From Marinobacter maroccanus (GTDB lineage: Bacteria > Pseudomonadota > Gammaproteobacteria > Pseudomonadales > Oleiphilaceae): a DNA stretch of 64,000 nucleotides. The notes beneath the pieces were generated by a model. It worked only from the letters and a program-made list of their open reading frames with translations. It was not told the origin of the DNA and searched no databases. A program made the position numbers and the translations under genes. Positions 9,566 through 17,839 of this stretch are shown piece after piece. How positions within the stretch are numbered: the stretch's first letter is position 1; each line of letters begins with the position of its first letter. The stretch lies in assembly GCF_002933275.1 (NCBI RefSeq), contig NZ_PSSX01000006.1, positions 158,418 through 222,417 of the forward strand. The letters run 5' to 3'.

Positions 9566-10726
9566 ATGGCCATCAAGAAAATGACCGACCTCAACCTCGC
9601 CGGCAAGCGAGTGCTGATCCGCGAAGACCTGAACGTGCCGGTCAAGGACGGCAAAGTCTCCAGCGACGCCCGCATCCGCGCGTCACTGCCTACCATCAAG
9701 GCCGCTAAAGACGCCGGCGCCAAAGTCATGCTGATGTCCCACCTGGGCCGCCCGGAAGAAGGCGTGTACGACGAAGCTTCCTCCATGAAGCCCGTTGCCG
9801 ACCACCTGACCAAAGTGCTGGGCCAGGAAGTTCGCCTGATCAAGGACTATCTGGATGGCGTTGAAGTGGCCAATGGCGAAGTCGTCCTGTTCGAAAACGT
9901 ACGCTTCAACATAGGCGAAAAGAAAGACAATGAAGACCTCGCGAAAAAGTACGCGGCCCTCTGCGACGTCTATGTGATGGACGCCTTCGGCACCGCCCAC
10001 CGCGCCCAGGCCTCCACCCACGGCGTAGCCAAATTCACCCCCGAAGCCTGCGCCGGCCCGCTGCTAGCGGCCGAACTCGATGCCTTGGGCAAAGCCCTGG
10101 ATAACCCGGCCAAACCGGTGGTGGCCATTGTTGGTGGCTCCAAAGTCTCCACCAAACTGGACGTGCTCAACGCCCTGGAGAAGGTTTGCGACTCCATCAT
10201 CGTGGGCGGCGGCATCGCCAACACCTTCCTGGCCGCTGCTGGTCACCCGGTCGGCAAATCCCTGTGCGAACACGACCTGATCGACACCGCCAAAGAAATC
10301 GCCAGCCGCGTTGAAATCCCGCTGCCGGTCGACGTGGTTGTTGCCAGCGAATTCGCAGAAACCGCCACCGCAACCACCAAGAATATCGCCGACGTCAGCG
10401 ACGACGACATGATCCTCGACGTAGGTCCGGAAACCGCCGGCAAGTTTGCCGACGTACTGAAGAACGCCAAAACCATCCTCTGGAACGGCCCGGTTGGCGT
10501 TTTCGAATTCGACCAGTTCGGCAACGGCACCAAGGCTCTGGCTGAAGCCATCGCCGAAAGCGACGCCTTCTCCCTCGCCGGCGGTGGTGACACCGTCGCC
10601 GCCGTTGACAAGTACGGCGTTGCTGACAAAATCTCCTACATCTCTACCGGTGGTGGTGCCTTCCTCGAGTTCGTCGAAGGCAAAACGCTCCCGGCAGTAG
10701 CGGTACTGGAAGAACGCGGCGCGTAA
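9566..10726 (+). CDS. pgk: Phosphoglycerate kinase
   Basis: Transfers a phosphate between 1,3-bisphosphoglycerate and ADP in glycolysis and gluconeogenesis. The gene encodes 386 residues, the usual bacterial length. Signature segments are [46 protein letters not shown] [30 protein letters not shown] and the C-terminal nucleotide loop [16 protein letters not shown] with [15 protein letters not shown]. It lies between epd and fba on the same strand. Confidence 0.98.
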   Translation: MAIKKMTDLNLAGKRVLIREDLNVPVKDGKVSSDARIRASLPTIKAAKDAGAKVMLMSHLGRPEEGVYDEASSMKPVADHLTKVLGQEVRLIKDYLDGVEVANGEVVLFENVRFNIGEKKDNEDLAKKYAALCDVYVMDAFGTAHRAQASTHGVAKFTPEACAGPLLAAELDALGKALDNPAKPVVAIVGGSKVSTKLDVLNALEKVCDSIIVGGGIANTFLAAAGHPVGKSLCEHDLIDTAKEIASRVEIPLPVDVVVASEFAETATATTKNIADVSDDDMILDVGPETAGKFADVLKNAKTILWNGPVGVFEFDQFGNGTKALAEAIAESDAFSLAGGGDTVAAVDKYGVADKISYISTGGGAFLEFVEGKTLPAVAVLEERGA

Positions 10727-10780
10727 CGAGTCACTGAAAGAATCCAACTATCCCCAAAGTCCAAACGAAGGAGACGACCC

Positions 10781-11845
10781 ATGGCCCTGATTTCGATGCG
10801 GCAAATGCTGGATCACGCCGCCGAGCATGGTTACGGTGTGCCAGCCTTTAACGTCAACAACCTGGAACAGATGCGCGCCATCATGGAAGCCGCCGACAAA
10901 ACCGACTCCCCGGTGATTGTCCAGGCCTCCGCCGGTGCCCGTAAATACGCCGGCGCCCCCTTCCTGCGCCACCTGATCCTGGCGGCCATCGAAGAATTCC
11001 CGCACATCCCGGTGGTTATGCACCAGGATCATGGCACCAGCCCCTCCGTGTGCCAGCGCTCCATCCAGCTGGGCTTCAGCTCCGTGATGATGGACGGCTC
11101 CCTCGGTGAAGATGGTAAAACCCCCACCGACTACGAATACAACGTCGACGTTACCCGTCGCACCGTTGAAATGGCCCACGCCTGTGGTGTTTCCGTAGAA
11201 GGTGAGCTGGGCTGCCTGGGTTCCCTGGAAACCGGCCAGGCCGGTGAAGAAGACGGCATCGGTGCCGAAGGCACCCTGGACCACAGCCAGATGCTGACCG
11301 ACCCGGAGGAAGCGGCGGACTTCGTCAAGAAAACCCATGTGGACGCCCTGGCCATCGCCATCGGCACCAGCCACGGCGCCTACAAGTTTACCCGTCCGCC
11401 CACCGGCGACATCCTGGCCATCGACCAGATCAAAGCCATCCACGCCCGCATCCCGGACACCCATCTGGTTATGCACGGCTCCAGCTCCGTACCCCAGGAG
11501 TGGCTGAAGATCATCAACGAATACGGTGGTGAGATCCCCGAAACTTACGGCGTACCGGTTGAAGAAATCGTTGAGGGCATCAAGCACGGCGTGCGCAAGG
11601 TCAACATCGACACCGACCTGCGTCTGGCCAGCACCGGCGCTGTCCGTCGTTTCCTGGCTGAAAACCCGGCCGAGTTCGACCCGCGCAAATTCCTGAAGGA
11701 AACCATGAAGGCCATGACCGAAGTGTGCATTGCACGTTACGAAGCCTTCGGTTGTGCCGGCAACGCCAGCAAGATCAATCCGGTTAACCTTGAGCGCATG
11801 TTCGAGCGCTACGCCTCTGGCGAGCTCGACCCCAAGGTCAAGTAA
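10781..11845 (+). CDS. fba: Class II fructose-bisphosphate aldolase
   Basis: Zinc-dependent aldolase that cleaves or forms fructose 1,6-bisphosphate. It is 354 residues and of the Calvin-cycle-like subtype: [27 protein letters not shown], the zinc-ligand regions VVMHQDHG and [32 protein letters not shown] and [12 protein letters not shown] strong GAAGGAG site precedes the ATG. It ends the tktA-epd-pgk-fba run, and an intrinsic terminator follows 24 bp after the stop. Confidence 0.97.
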   Translation: MALISMRQMLDHAAEHGYGVPAFNVNNLEQMRAIMEAADKTDSPVIVQASAGARKYAGAPFLRHLILAAIEEFPHIPVVMHQDHGTSPSVCQRSIQLGFSSVMMDGSLGEDGKTPTDYEYNVDVTRRTVEMAHACGVSVEGELGCLGSLETGQAGEEDGIGAEGTLDHSQMLTDPEEAADFVKKTHVDALAIAIGTSHGAYKFTRPPTGDILAIDQIKAIHARIPDTHLVMHGSSSVPQEWLKIINEYGGEIPETYGVPVEEIVEGIKHGVRKVNIDTDLRLASTGAVRRFLAENPAEFDPRKFLKETMKAMTEVCIARYEAFGCAGNASKINPVNLERMFERYASGELDPKVK

Positions 11846-11847
11846 GC

Positions 11848-13056
11848 TTAAGAGACTGGAACCTGATTGGCCTCCGCATTGCGGGGGCCTTTTTGCTTAT
11901 GGCGCCAGGCTGCAAGGAAAATAAGCAGCCCGAGGGTTGCTGTAGTAGCCCCGACGTAGCCCGTCGATGACCAGCCGAAACCGGCTGTGATTGCCATGCC
12001 CGCCAGCCACGGCCCGAGGGCGTTGGCGACATTGAAGGCGGCATGGTGCGAAGCCGCCGCCAGGTTCTGTGCGCCATGGGCTACATCCATCAGATGGGTC
12101 TGAAGTGCCGGGCCCAACGCGCCCATCATGGCTACCAGGAAACAGGCAACCAGCAATACCGGGAGGTTGCCGGTGGTGGAAGGAAAGGCCAGCAGGATGC
12201 AGGCGCTCAGCAAAAGAATTACGCCGACTGCCCGAAATCCCAACCGATCGAACAACCAGCCACCGAGCAGATTGCCGGTAAAGCCGCCCAGCCCGAACAC
12301 TGCCAGGGCCAGGGGAATCCAGTACTCCTCAACCTTTGTTACTTCCAGCAGCGTGGGCGCCAGGTAGCTGAACACGGCGAACATACCGGAAAAGCCGATG
12401 GCGCCGATGGCCAGGGCGAACCAGATACCGGCCCGGTTGAAAGCCCGGATTTCGCTGAACGAACCCTTCCGTTGTTCCTGCGGATCCACCGGCAGCACCG
12501 AGATCACCATGGTCAGTGTGATCACGGAAATCAGGCCCACGAACATATACACGTAACGCCAGTCCAGCGACTGCCCCATCCAGGCCGCCATGGGGTTGCC
12601 CAGCAGCAGCGCCAGAGTCAGACCCATCATGACGCGGCTGACCGCTTTCGCCCGTTGATGGACCGGTACCAGGGACGCCGCCACCAGGCAGGCTACGCCG
12701 AAATACGCCCCATGAGGGAGGCCGGCCACGAATCGTGCAATCATGACCCCCGTGTAGTCATCCGCCAGCGCGCTCGCCAGATTACCCACTGCGTAGAAAG
12801 CCATCAGCCAGATCAGCAACTGGCGCCTGAAAAAGCGGGCGCCGATCACTGCCAGCAGCGGCGCGCCCACCACAACCCCCAACGCGTAGGCGCTGATCAG
12901 GTGTCCCACCTGTGGTTCGGTAACACCGAGATCCTGCGACACATTGGGCATCAGGCCCATGATGGCGAACTCCCCGGTACCGATGGCAAAGCCACCCAGG
13001 GCCAATGCGAATTCGATCAGGAAAATCCGGAGTCGTGTGGCTGGTTCGCTGCTCAA
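11848..13056 (-). CDS. MFS transporter, AraJ-like exporter
   Basis: Twelve-helix major-facilitator inner-membrane protein of the drug/sugar exporter branch, about 402 residues. It opens with RIFLIEFALALGGFAIGTGEFAIMGLMPNV and LISAYALGVVVGAPLLAV, typical of the AraJ/YdhP group, and has the G-x-x-x-D/G-R loop RFVAGLPHGAYFGVACL. I favour a TTG start at 13056 because AGGGAG at 13063-13068 is well spaced; an ATG at 13104 is the alternative. The last 16 codons run through the fba terminator hairpin, leaving only 2 bp between the two stop codons. The substrate is unknown. Confidence 0.88.
   Translation of the reverse strand: MSSEPATRLRIFLIEFALALGGFAIGTGEFAIMGLMPNVSQDLGVTEPQVGHLISAYALGVVVGAPLLAVIGARFFRRQLLIWLMAFYAVGNLASALADDYTGVMIARFVAGLPHGAYFGVACLVAASLVPVHQRAKAVSRVMMGLTLALLLGNPMAAWMGQSLDWRYVYMFVGLISVITLTMVISVLPVDPQEQRKGSFSEIRAFNRAGIWFALAIGAIGFSGMFAVFSYLAPTLLEVTKVEEYWIPLALAVFGLGGFTGNLLGGWLFDRLGFRAVGVILLLSACILLAFPSTTGNLPVLLVACFLVAMMGALGPALQTHLMDVAHGAQNLAAASHHAAFNVANALGPWLAGMAITAGFGWSSTGYVGATTATLGLLIFLAAWRHKQKGPRNAEANQVPVS
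11869..11894 (+). terminator. Intrinsic terminator of the fba operon
   Basis: Stem GGCCTCCGC / GCGGGGGCC with a 3-nt loop followed by TTTTT. It lies inside the last codons of the convergent MFS gene. Confidence 0.85.
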
Positions 13057-13237
13057 AAAGCACTCCCTGAAGCCGGTTGAAAGAGTAAAACCGGCAATTG
13101 TCACCTTTCCCGGAACAAGATGCCATACGAATTACCACAGTCGGCACGGCCACAAGTGCCACCGGGTTTGATCTATCGCAACTGGGCATCACCGGGTGCT
13201 TGTATTTTCGCTGCCAGCGTCAAATATAGGTATCAGA

Positions 13238-13252
13238 GATCAATAATTGATC
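13238..13252. promoter_or_regulatory. Palindrome upstream of cbpA
   Basis: GATCAAT-A-ATTGATC, an exact inverted repeat 30 bp before the cbpA start. TGATCA also recurs just downstream. It could be an operator; nothing identifies the protein. Confidence 0.35.
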
Positions 13253-13281
13253 ATGCCTGATGATCAGTAACGAGGAGTGCC

Positions 13282-14250
13282 ATGGACTTCAAAGACTATT
13301 ACGCCGTACTCGGTGTCAGTGAGTCTGCCTCCGCCGAGGAGATTAAAAAGGCTTACCGAAAGCTGGCACGGAAATACCATCCGGATGTCAGCAAGGAAGA
13401 GGACGCCGACACCCGATTCAAAGAGGTTGGTGAAGCCTACGAAGTACTGAAAGATCCCGAGAAGCGAGCGGAATACGACCAGCTGCGCAAATACGGCGCG
13501 AAGGCGGATGGCTCCTTCGAGCCGCCTCCGGGCTGGCAAAGCGGGGCCGGTTTCGGTGGCGGGGGTTACACCGAGGCCGACGCCCGCCAGTTCAGCGATT
13601 TCTTCGAGGAGATCTTCGGTGGTGGCCGCCGGGGCGGTTTTTCCGATGGCTTCGGTGGTGGTTTCCGCCAGAACATGAAACTGCGTGGTGAGGACGTGCA
13701 CGCCAGGATTGCGCTGTTCCTGGAAGAAGCGTTTCACGGCTGTGAAAAACAGGTGTCTTTCGCGGTCCACGAGGCCGATGAGCATGGCCGGGTAATTCCC
13801 CGGCAAAAGACCCTGAAAGTGAAGATCCCGGCCGGCATGCGCGAAGGCCAGCACATCCGCCTCAAAGGCCAGGGCGCGCCAGGTGTAGGCGGTGGTGAGC
13901 CGGGAGATCTGTTCATCGAGGTGGAGTTTGCGCCGCATCCACACTTTGCTGTGGAAGGTCGGGATGTTCTGGTAACTGTGCCGATAGCGCCCTGGGAAGC
14001 GGCCCTGGGTGCAACGGTGACCATACCGACCGTAGGCTCAAAGGTGAATGTAAAAGTGCCGAAGGGCTCCACCAGTGGCCGGAAGCTTCGGCTCAAGGGC
14101 AAGGGCTTCCCGGGCAAACATCCGGGCGATCAGATTGTCATTCTGCAGATCGCCATGCCCGAAAAACACAGCCCGGAAGCCGAGAAGCTCTTCGAGCAAC
14201 TGGCAGAGGCAGAGAAGAACTTCAATCCACGCAGCAAGCTTCACGTTTAA
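13282..14250 (+). CDS. cbpA: DnaJ-like co-chaperone, curved-DNA-binding protein
   Basis: Cytosolic J-domain co-chaperone of DnaK that also binds curved DNA in enterobacteria. It has 322 residues. The J domain at 1-70 contains the essential HPD (YHPDVS). A Gly/Phe-rich linker follows (residues about 80-130), then two C-terminal beta-domains including [17 protein letters not shown] and [13 protein letters not shown]. There is no zinc-finger domain, which separates it from DnaJ itself. The small modulator cbpM begins 13 bp downstream, the usual pairing. Confidence 0.95.
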   Translation: MDFKDYYAVLGVSESASAEEIKKAYRKLARKYHPDVSKEEDADTRFKEVGEAYEVLKDPEKRAEYDQLRKYGAKADGSFEPPPGWQSGAGFGGGGYTEADARQFSDFFEEIFGGGRRGGFSDGFGGGFRQNMKLRGEDVHARIALFLEEAFHGCEKQVSFAVHEADEHGRVIPRQKTLKVKIPAGMREGQHIRLKGQGAPGVGGGEPGDLFIEVEFAPHPHFAVEGRDVLVTVPIAPWEAALGATVTIPTVGSKVNVKVPKGSTSGRKLRLKGKGFPGKHPGDQIVILQIAMPEKHSPEAEKLFEQLAEAEKNFNPRSKLHV

Positions 14251-14263
14251 GCGGGAGAAAGGT

Positions 14264-14608
14264 ATGAGCAAGCAGGATCATATTCTGACGGTAGAGGTGC
14301 TCGACCAGGATGGAAGCACCTTCACCCTGCGTGAGATCTGCGAGCGTGGCGAGTGCCATGCCGAGTTCGTGATCAAGCTGGTGGACTACGGGATTATTGC
14401 CCCGCTTGAGGACTCACCAGAGGCCCGGCAATGGGAGTTCGATATCGCAGCCCTGAGCCGATTGCGCAAGGCTCAGAGATTACAAAGGGACCTGAAAATG
14501 AACCTGCCCGGCCTCGCCATGTCACTCGAGTTGCTCGACGAGGTGGAGGAAATGCGTCGGGAAGTGACCCGTCTCAATCAGCGCATCCGGCAATTGATGG
14601 GGGAGTAG
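14264..14608 (+). CDS. cbpM: Chaperone modulator CbpM
   Basis: Small MerR-helix-like protein of 114 residues that binds the J domain of CbpA and inhibits it. The segment FTLREICERGECHAEFVIKLVDYGIIAP matches the family, followed by a coiled-coil-like C-terminus (ELLDEVEEMRREVTRLNQRIRQLM). The ATG at 14264 has a GGGAGAAAGG site. The stop codon sits in the loop of a short GC hairpin. Confidence 0.92.
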   Translation: MSKQDHILTVEVLDQDGSTFTLREICERGECHAEFVIKLVDYGIIAPLEDSPEARQWEFDIAALSRLRKAQRLQRDLKMNLPGLAMSLELLDEVEEMRREVTRLNQRIRQLMGE

Positions 14609-14618
14609 ACCCTCCCCC
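14599..14618. terminator. Possible terminator between cbpM and the DUF6435 gene
   Basis: A 7-bp GC stem (GGGGGAG / CTCCCCC) separates two convergent genes. The downstream sequence is only moderately T-rich, so termination strength is uncertain. Confidence 0.4.
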
Positions 14619-14620
14619 GC

Positions 14621-14794
14621 TTATTTCTTCTCTTCCAGCGCCTGAATCTCGGCGTAGATCTTTTCCGCCTCCTCCATGAGGGTTCCGTGAGTTCTCAGAT
14701 CGCCATTGCGCTGGGCATCCAGTGCCTTGGCGAGCTTCGCCTCGTATTCCTTCTGCAGTTTTTTCTTCGGATCGCCCTTCAAAAATCCCAGCAT
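14621..14794 (-). CDS. DUF6435 family small protein
   Basis: A 57-residue cytosolic protein: MLGFLKGDPKKKLQKEYEAK at the start, then a lysine/glutamate-rich stretch with RNGDLRTHGTLMEEAEKIYAEI, ending in EEKK. I translated it by hand from the ATG at 14792-14794. The GFLKGDPKKKLxKxYxxxLxxAxxAQRxGD pattern is that of DUF6435, a family of unknown function. It is predicted to be mostly helical. It converges on cbpM. Confidence 0.8.
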   Translation of the reverse strand: MLGFLKGDPKKKLQKEYEAKLAKALDAQRNGDLRTHGTLMEEAEKIYAEIQALEEKK

Positions 14795-14894
14795 AGTAAT
14801 GAACCTGTTTTGGCTGACTGTTCAGAGATTTACGTTTTCCGCTCCATAAAGTTCACAAAATTTTCATGATCAAAAACTGGACAGCTTCAAAAAA

Positions 14895-14937
14895 TGGGAT
14901 TAAATTCCCAAATACAAATTGGGAAAAATATCCCAAT
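14895..14937. promoter_or_regulatory. Two TGGGA-N6-TCCCA palindromes before the first DUF5666 gene
   Basis: Site 1 is 14895-14910 (TGGGA, six bases, TCCCA). Site 2 is 14918-14937 (ATTGGGA, six bases, TCCCAAT). Their centres are 25 bp apart. The same palindrome overlaps the start of the DUF6502 gene at 16525-16540. Recurrence with fixed spacing suggests an operator of a shared regulator. Confidence 0.65.
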
Positions 14938-14997
14938 TAATGATCGGGTGGAAAACGTTGTCGCCCGCCGATGCAATAACAAGCCTGGAGAAGAACG

Positions 14998-16461
14998 ATG
15001 AATCGCAAACCTTTAGCAATTGCAGTGAAGTTGGCCATGACCGGGGCTCTGGCCGGTGCCCTTGCCGCTTGTGGTGGCGGTGGCTCCGGAGACACTGCCA
15101 CTAGTGGCACCTCATCGGGTACCAGTGTTGGGGCGGTATCCGGCTTCGGCAGTGTTTACGTTAACGGCACTCGCTTTGAAACCAATGGTAGCGTTAGCAG
15201 TGACGATGGCCTGGAACGCGAAGATCAGCTCGAAAAAGGCATGATCCTCAAGGTTGAGGGCGACTGGGATGACCGTGGCGAAGGCCGGGCCGACAGGGTC
15301 AGTTACGACGATACCCTGCGCGGACCGATTTCCGATATGAGCTGGGACGATGTAACCCGCACCGGAAGCCTCACGATGCTGGGCCAGAGCATCTCATTGG
15401 ACGGCAAAACGGTCTTTCGTGGCGTGACTCCAACGACCTTGGCTGGTAACCCCCAGGGATATCGGGTAAGGGTCAGCGCCTGGCGCCTTGAAGATGGCAG
15501 CTTCCGGGCCAGCTTTGTCGGCGCCCGTGCCATCGGCCTGGATTTCGATGACGACAACGAGGTGGAAATTGAAGGCGTTGTCGCCAATCTGGATACAAGC
15601 GCCGAGACCTTCACCATCAATGGTTTCCTGATCGATTACACCAGCGCCGTCGGTGATGACGACTTCTCCCTGGATGACCTGGCAGACGGAATCGTGGTGG
15701 AAGTGGAAGGCTACCTGAACGGCAATACCCTCATGGCCGAGGAAATCGACGATGAGGATGACCTGTTCGACGATGATGACGACGTCGAAATCTCCGGAAG
15801 CGTCTACGACTACGATGCTGTCAGCCGTCAGTTCTCGGTGAATGGGGTCAGAGTCCAGATTAACGGTGGCACCGAGTTCGACGATCTCCGTGAAAGCAGC
15901 CTGGCCGATGGCCTGTTTGTGAAAGTGGAAGGGGATTACCGCAACGGCGTCCTGGTGGCTGAAGAGATTGAGGGCCGGGAGTCCGACGCCGAACTGGATG
16001 GCCGTATCGAATCCATTAATCTGGCCAACGAATCCATGGTCGTCAGTGGCGTTCGGGTTCAGCTAACCAGCAATACCCTGATTGATGACGACGACGATGA
16101 TGACGATGACCGTCGCAGTCGTGTCCAGGATATCCAGAGCCTGCAGGTGGGTGACTATCTCGAGATTGAAGGCCGCCAGCGCAGCCGCGAGGGCGGATTT
16201 CTCGAAGCCCTCAGCATTGAGCGTGAGGATGACGACGACGATGACGATTTCGAACTCGAGGCACGGGTGAGTGCAATCGGAGCTGATTCCATCACCATCA
16301 TGAACCTTGAGGTGCTCCGCAATGGCTACAGCCTGTCCGGGGCCCAGGTTGGTGACGAAGTGGAAATCGAGTATCGCCGAACCAGCGGTGGCCAATATGA
16401 GCTGACCGACGATGTCGAAGTCGACGATGATAATGACGACAATAACGACGATGATGATTGA
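14998..16461 (+). CDS. DUF5666-repeat lipoprotein, aspartate-rich
   Basis: A 487-residue envelope protein. The N-terminus is a lipoprotein signal ending in the lipobox LAAC (cysteine 25), followed by glycines. The mature part repeats units with a G-x-V-x-x-x-x-x-x-x-x-F-x-V-x-G-x-x-V core (for example VSGFGSVYVNGTRF, SGSVYDYDAVSRQFSVNGVRV, DGRIESINLANESMVVSGVRVQL), the DUF5666 pattern. Several acidic runs of 5-8 aspartates occur near residues 250, 365 and 410, and the protein ends in a D/N-rich tail. Acidic loops could bind calcium, but that is inference. It lies upstream of a DUF6502 gene and shares its palindromic operator. Confidence 0.8.
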   Translation: MNRKPLAIAVKLAMTGALAGALAACGGGGSGDTATSGTSSGTSVGAVSGFGSVYVNGTRFETNGSVSSDDGLEREDQLEKGMILKVEGDWDDRGEGRADRVSYDDTLRGPISDMSWDDVTRTGSLTMLGQSISLDGKTVFRGVTPTTLAGNPQGYRVRVSAWRLEDGSFRASFVGARAIGLDFDDDNEVEIEGVVANLDTSAETFTINGFLIDYTSAVGDDDFSLDDLADGIVVEVEGYLNGNTLMAEEIDDEDDLFDDDDDVEISGSVYDYDAVSRQFSVNGVRVQINGGTEFDDLRESSLADGLFVKVEGDYRNGVLVAEEIEGRESDAELDGRIESINLANESMVVSGVRVQLTSNTLIDDDDDDDDDRRSRVQDIQSLQVGDYLEIEGRQRSREGGFLEALSIEREDDDDDDDFELEARVSAIGADSITIMNLEVLRNGYSLSGAQVGDEVEIEYRRTSGGQYELTDDVEVDDDNDDNNDDDD

Positions 16462-16524
16462 TCATTGAATTGCCGGTGCGGGCCGGACTGTTGCCGGCCC
16501 GCATCCTGGCTTTCGAAGTCGCTA

Positions 16525-16540
16525 TGGGAATACAATCCCA
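16525..16540. promoter_or_regulatory. TGGGA-N6-TCCCA palindrome overlapping a -10 box at the DUF6502 start
   Basis: TGGGA-ATACAA-TCCCA ends 3 bp before the ATG at 16544. The central TACAAT (16531-16536) resembles a sigma-70 -10 element. If used, transcription would start at about 16543-16544, giving a leaderless mRNA that the bound regulator would shut off. No Shine-Dalgarno is visible. Confidence 0.55.
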
Positions 16541-16543
16541 AAC

Positions 16544-17392
16544 ATGAAAAAGTCCAACCCCCTGCATCAAGCGCTGTTTCGCATTCTGCGCCCTCTGGCG
16601 AGGTTGCTCTTGCGAAACGGCATTCCCTTCGGGGAGTTCTCCGAGCTGGTGAAACGTGCCTACGTGGAAGCCGCCCTGGAGGACTTTACCGACGGCCGGC
16701 GAAAGCCCACGGACTCACGGGCTGCGGTTATGACCGGGCTGACCCGCAAGGAAGTGAAGCGCCAACGGGAGATCCTGGCAGGGGAAGATACTGGGCACCG
16801 CGATGTACTTCATACCAACCGGGCGTCCCGGGTGGTATCAGGCTGGGTCCACGATGCGGTCTTCCAGGCCAAAGACGGAGAGCCAGCCATGCTGTCATTC
16901 GATGGGCCGGGGAGTTTCAGCGAACTGGTCAAGCGATACAGCGGCGATATGCCGCCCCGCGCCGTGCTGGACGAGCTGCTTCGGGTAGGCGTGGTGTCGG
17001 TAGACGGTGAATCGGGCCGACTGATACTGCAGCAAAGGGCCTATGTTCCGGCCGGAGACAGTGAGGAAATGCTCCAGATATTCGGCGAGGACGTATCAGA
17101 TCTCATAGCGACCATTGATCATAATCTGGTCAGTGACGAGTCCGGACAGCCACCGCTGTTCCAGAGAACCCTGACCTACAACAACATTCCTCCGGAAGTG
17201 ATGGAGCGCTGGCGCAGGCACGCAGCCGCCCAGTCCCAGGCACTGCTGGAACAGCTGGACAAGTGGCTCGGCCCCCATGATCGCGATATATCGGGGCAGA
17301 AGTCTGGCAGTGAGTCCGGGGATCCGGTCCGCACCGGCGTGAGCATCTTCTTCTTTGAAGAGCCTGCCGGGAAAGAGCCGAAAGGAGATTGA
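16544..17392 (+). CDS. DUF6502 family protein, putative transcription regulator
   Basis: A 282-residue cytosolic protein with no signal peptide. The N-terminal half (ILRPLARLLLRNGIPFGEFSELVKRAYVEAA, then DSRAAVMTGLTRKEVKRQREIL) looks like a winged-helix or helix-turn-helix region, matching DUF6502. The second half, including VLDELLRVGVV and LILQQRAYVP, has no known activity. It sits between two DUF5666 lipoprotein genes, and a palindrome present before the first DUF5666 gene overlaps its own promoter. A repressor or activator of the DUF5666 genes that also controls itself is my inference. The ATG is the only plausible start. Confidence 0.75.
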   Translation: MKKSNPLHQALFRILRPLARLLLRNGIPFGEFSELVKRAYVEAALEDFTDGRRKPTDSRAAVMTGLTRKEVKRQREILAGEDTGHRDVLHTNRASRVVSGWVHDAVFQAKDGEPAMLSFDGPGSFSELVKRYSGDMPPRAVLDELLRVGVVSVDGESGRLILQQRAYVPAGDSEEMLQIFGEDVSDLIATIDHNLVSDESGQPPLFQRTLTYNNIPPEVMERWRRHAAAQSQALLEQLDKWLGPHDRDISGQKSGSESGDPVRTGVSIFFFEEPAGKEPKGD

Positions 17393-17397
17393 GTGCC

Positions 17398-17799
17398 ATG
17401 AGTCTCACGAGGCAGCCGAACATTATTTGTCGCTGGGAGCCAACGGAGCTTGCAAGCACCATACTGTCCCCATCGTCCCGGCAGGTGATTCGTTCCTGGA
17501 TCAGCTTCAACGAATTCCTCGATGAGCATCATGACCCTGTCATGCTGTTGATGGACAATCACGCGACGAATTCTTTCCGCAATCTGGTGCAAGTGACCAA
17601 TCCCGATTTTGCCCCCACGGTAGTTCTGAATGAATTGCTCCGTAAGGGTGTGGTCGAACCCCTGGATAGCGGCTACCTGATGCTGAGGCGAAGTGTCTAT
17701 GCGCCTTCGCAGCCCCGGCTTCCAGGCGATTCCCGAGTTGACCAGGTTTTTGAATCCGAGGACGAGATTCCGCGCAGGCGCTTTAACGATGCTGTCTAA
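17398..17799 (+). CDS. Truncated DUF6502 paralogue
   Basis: A 133-residue product starting at the ATG 17398 behind AAAGGAG (17381-17387). It aligns with the middle of the preceding protein: SRQVIRSW matches SRVVSGW, PVML matches PAML, and VVLNELLRKGVVEPLDSGYLMLRRSVYAP matches VLDELLRVGVV...LILQQRAYVP. The N-terminal DNA-binding-like part (about 85 residues) and the C-terminal part are missing. It could be a decaying duplicate, or a short interaction-only form. It begins 5 bp after the intact copy and 40 bp before the second lipoprotein gene. Confidence 0.6.
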   Translation: MSLTRQPNIICRWEPTELASTILSPSSRQVIRSWISFNEFLDEHHDPVMLLMDNHATNSFRNLVQVTNPDFAPTVVLNELLRKGVVEPLDSGYLMLRRSVYAPSQPRLPGDSRVDQVFESEDEIPRRRFNDAV

Positions 17800-17839
17800 C
17801 ATATACCGGCCAGGAATGCCGGAAAGGGAGAGGAACGAA

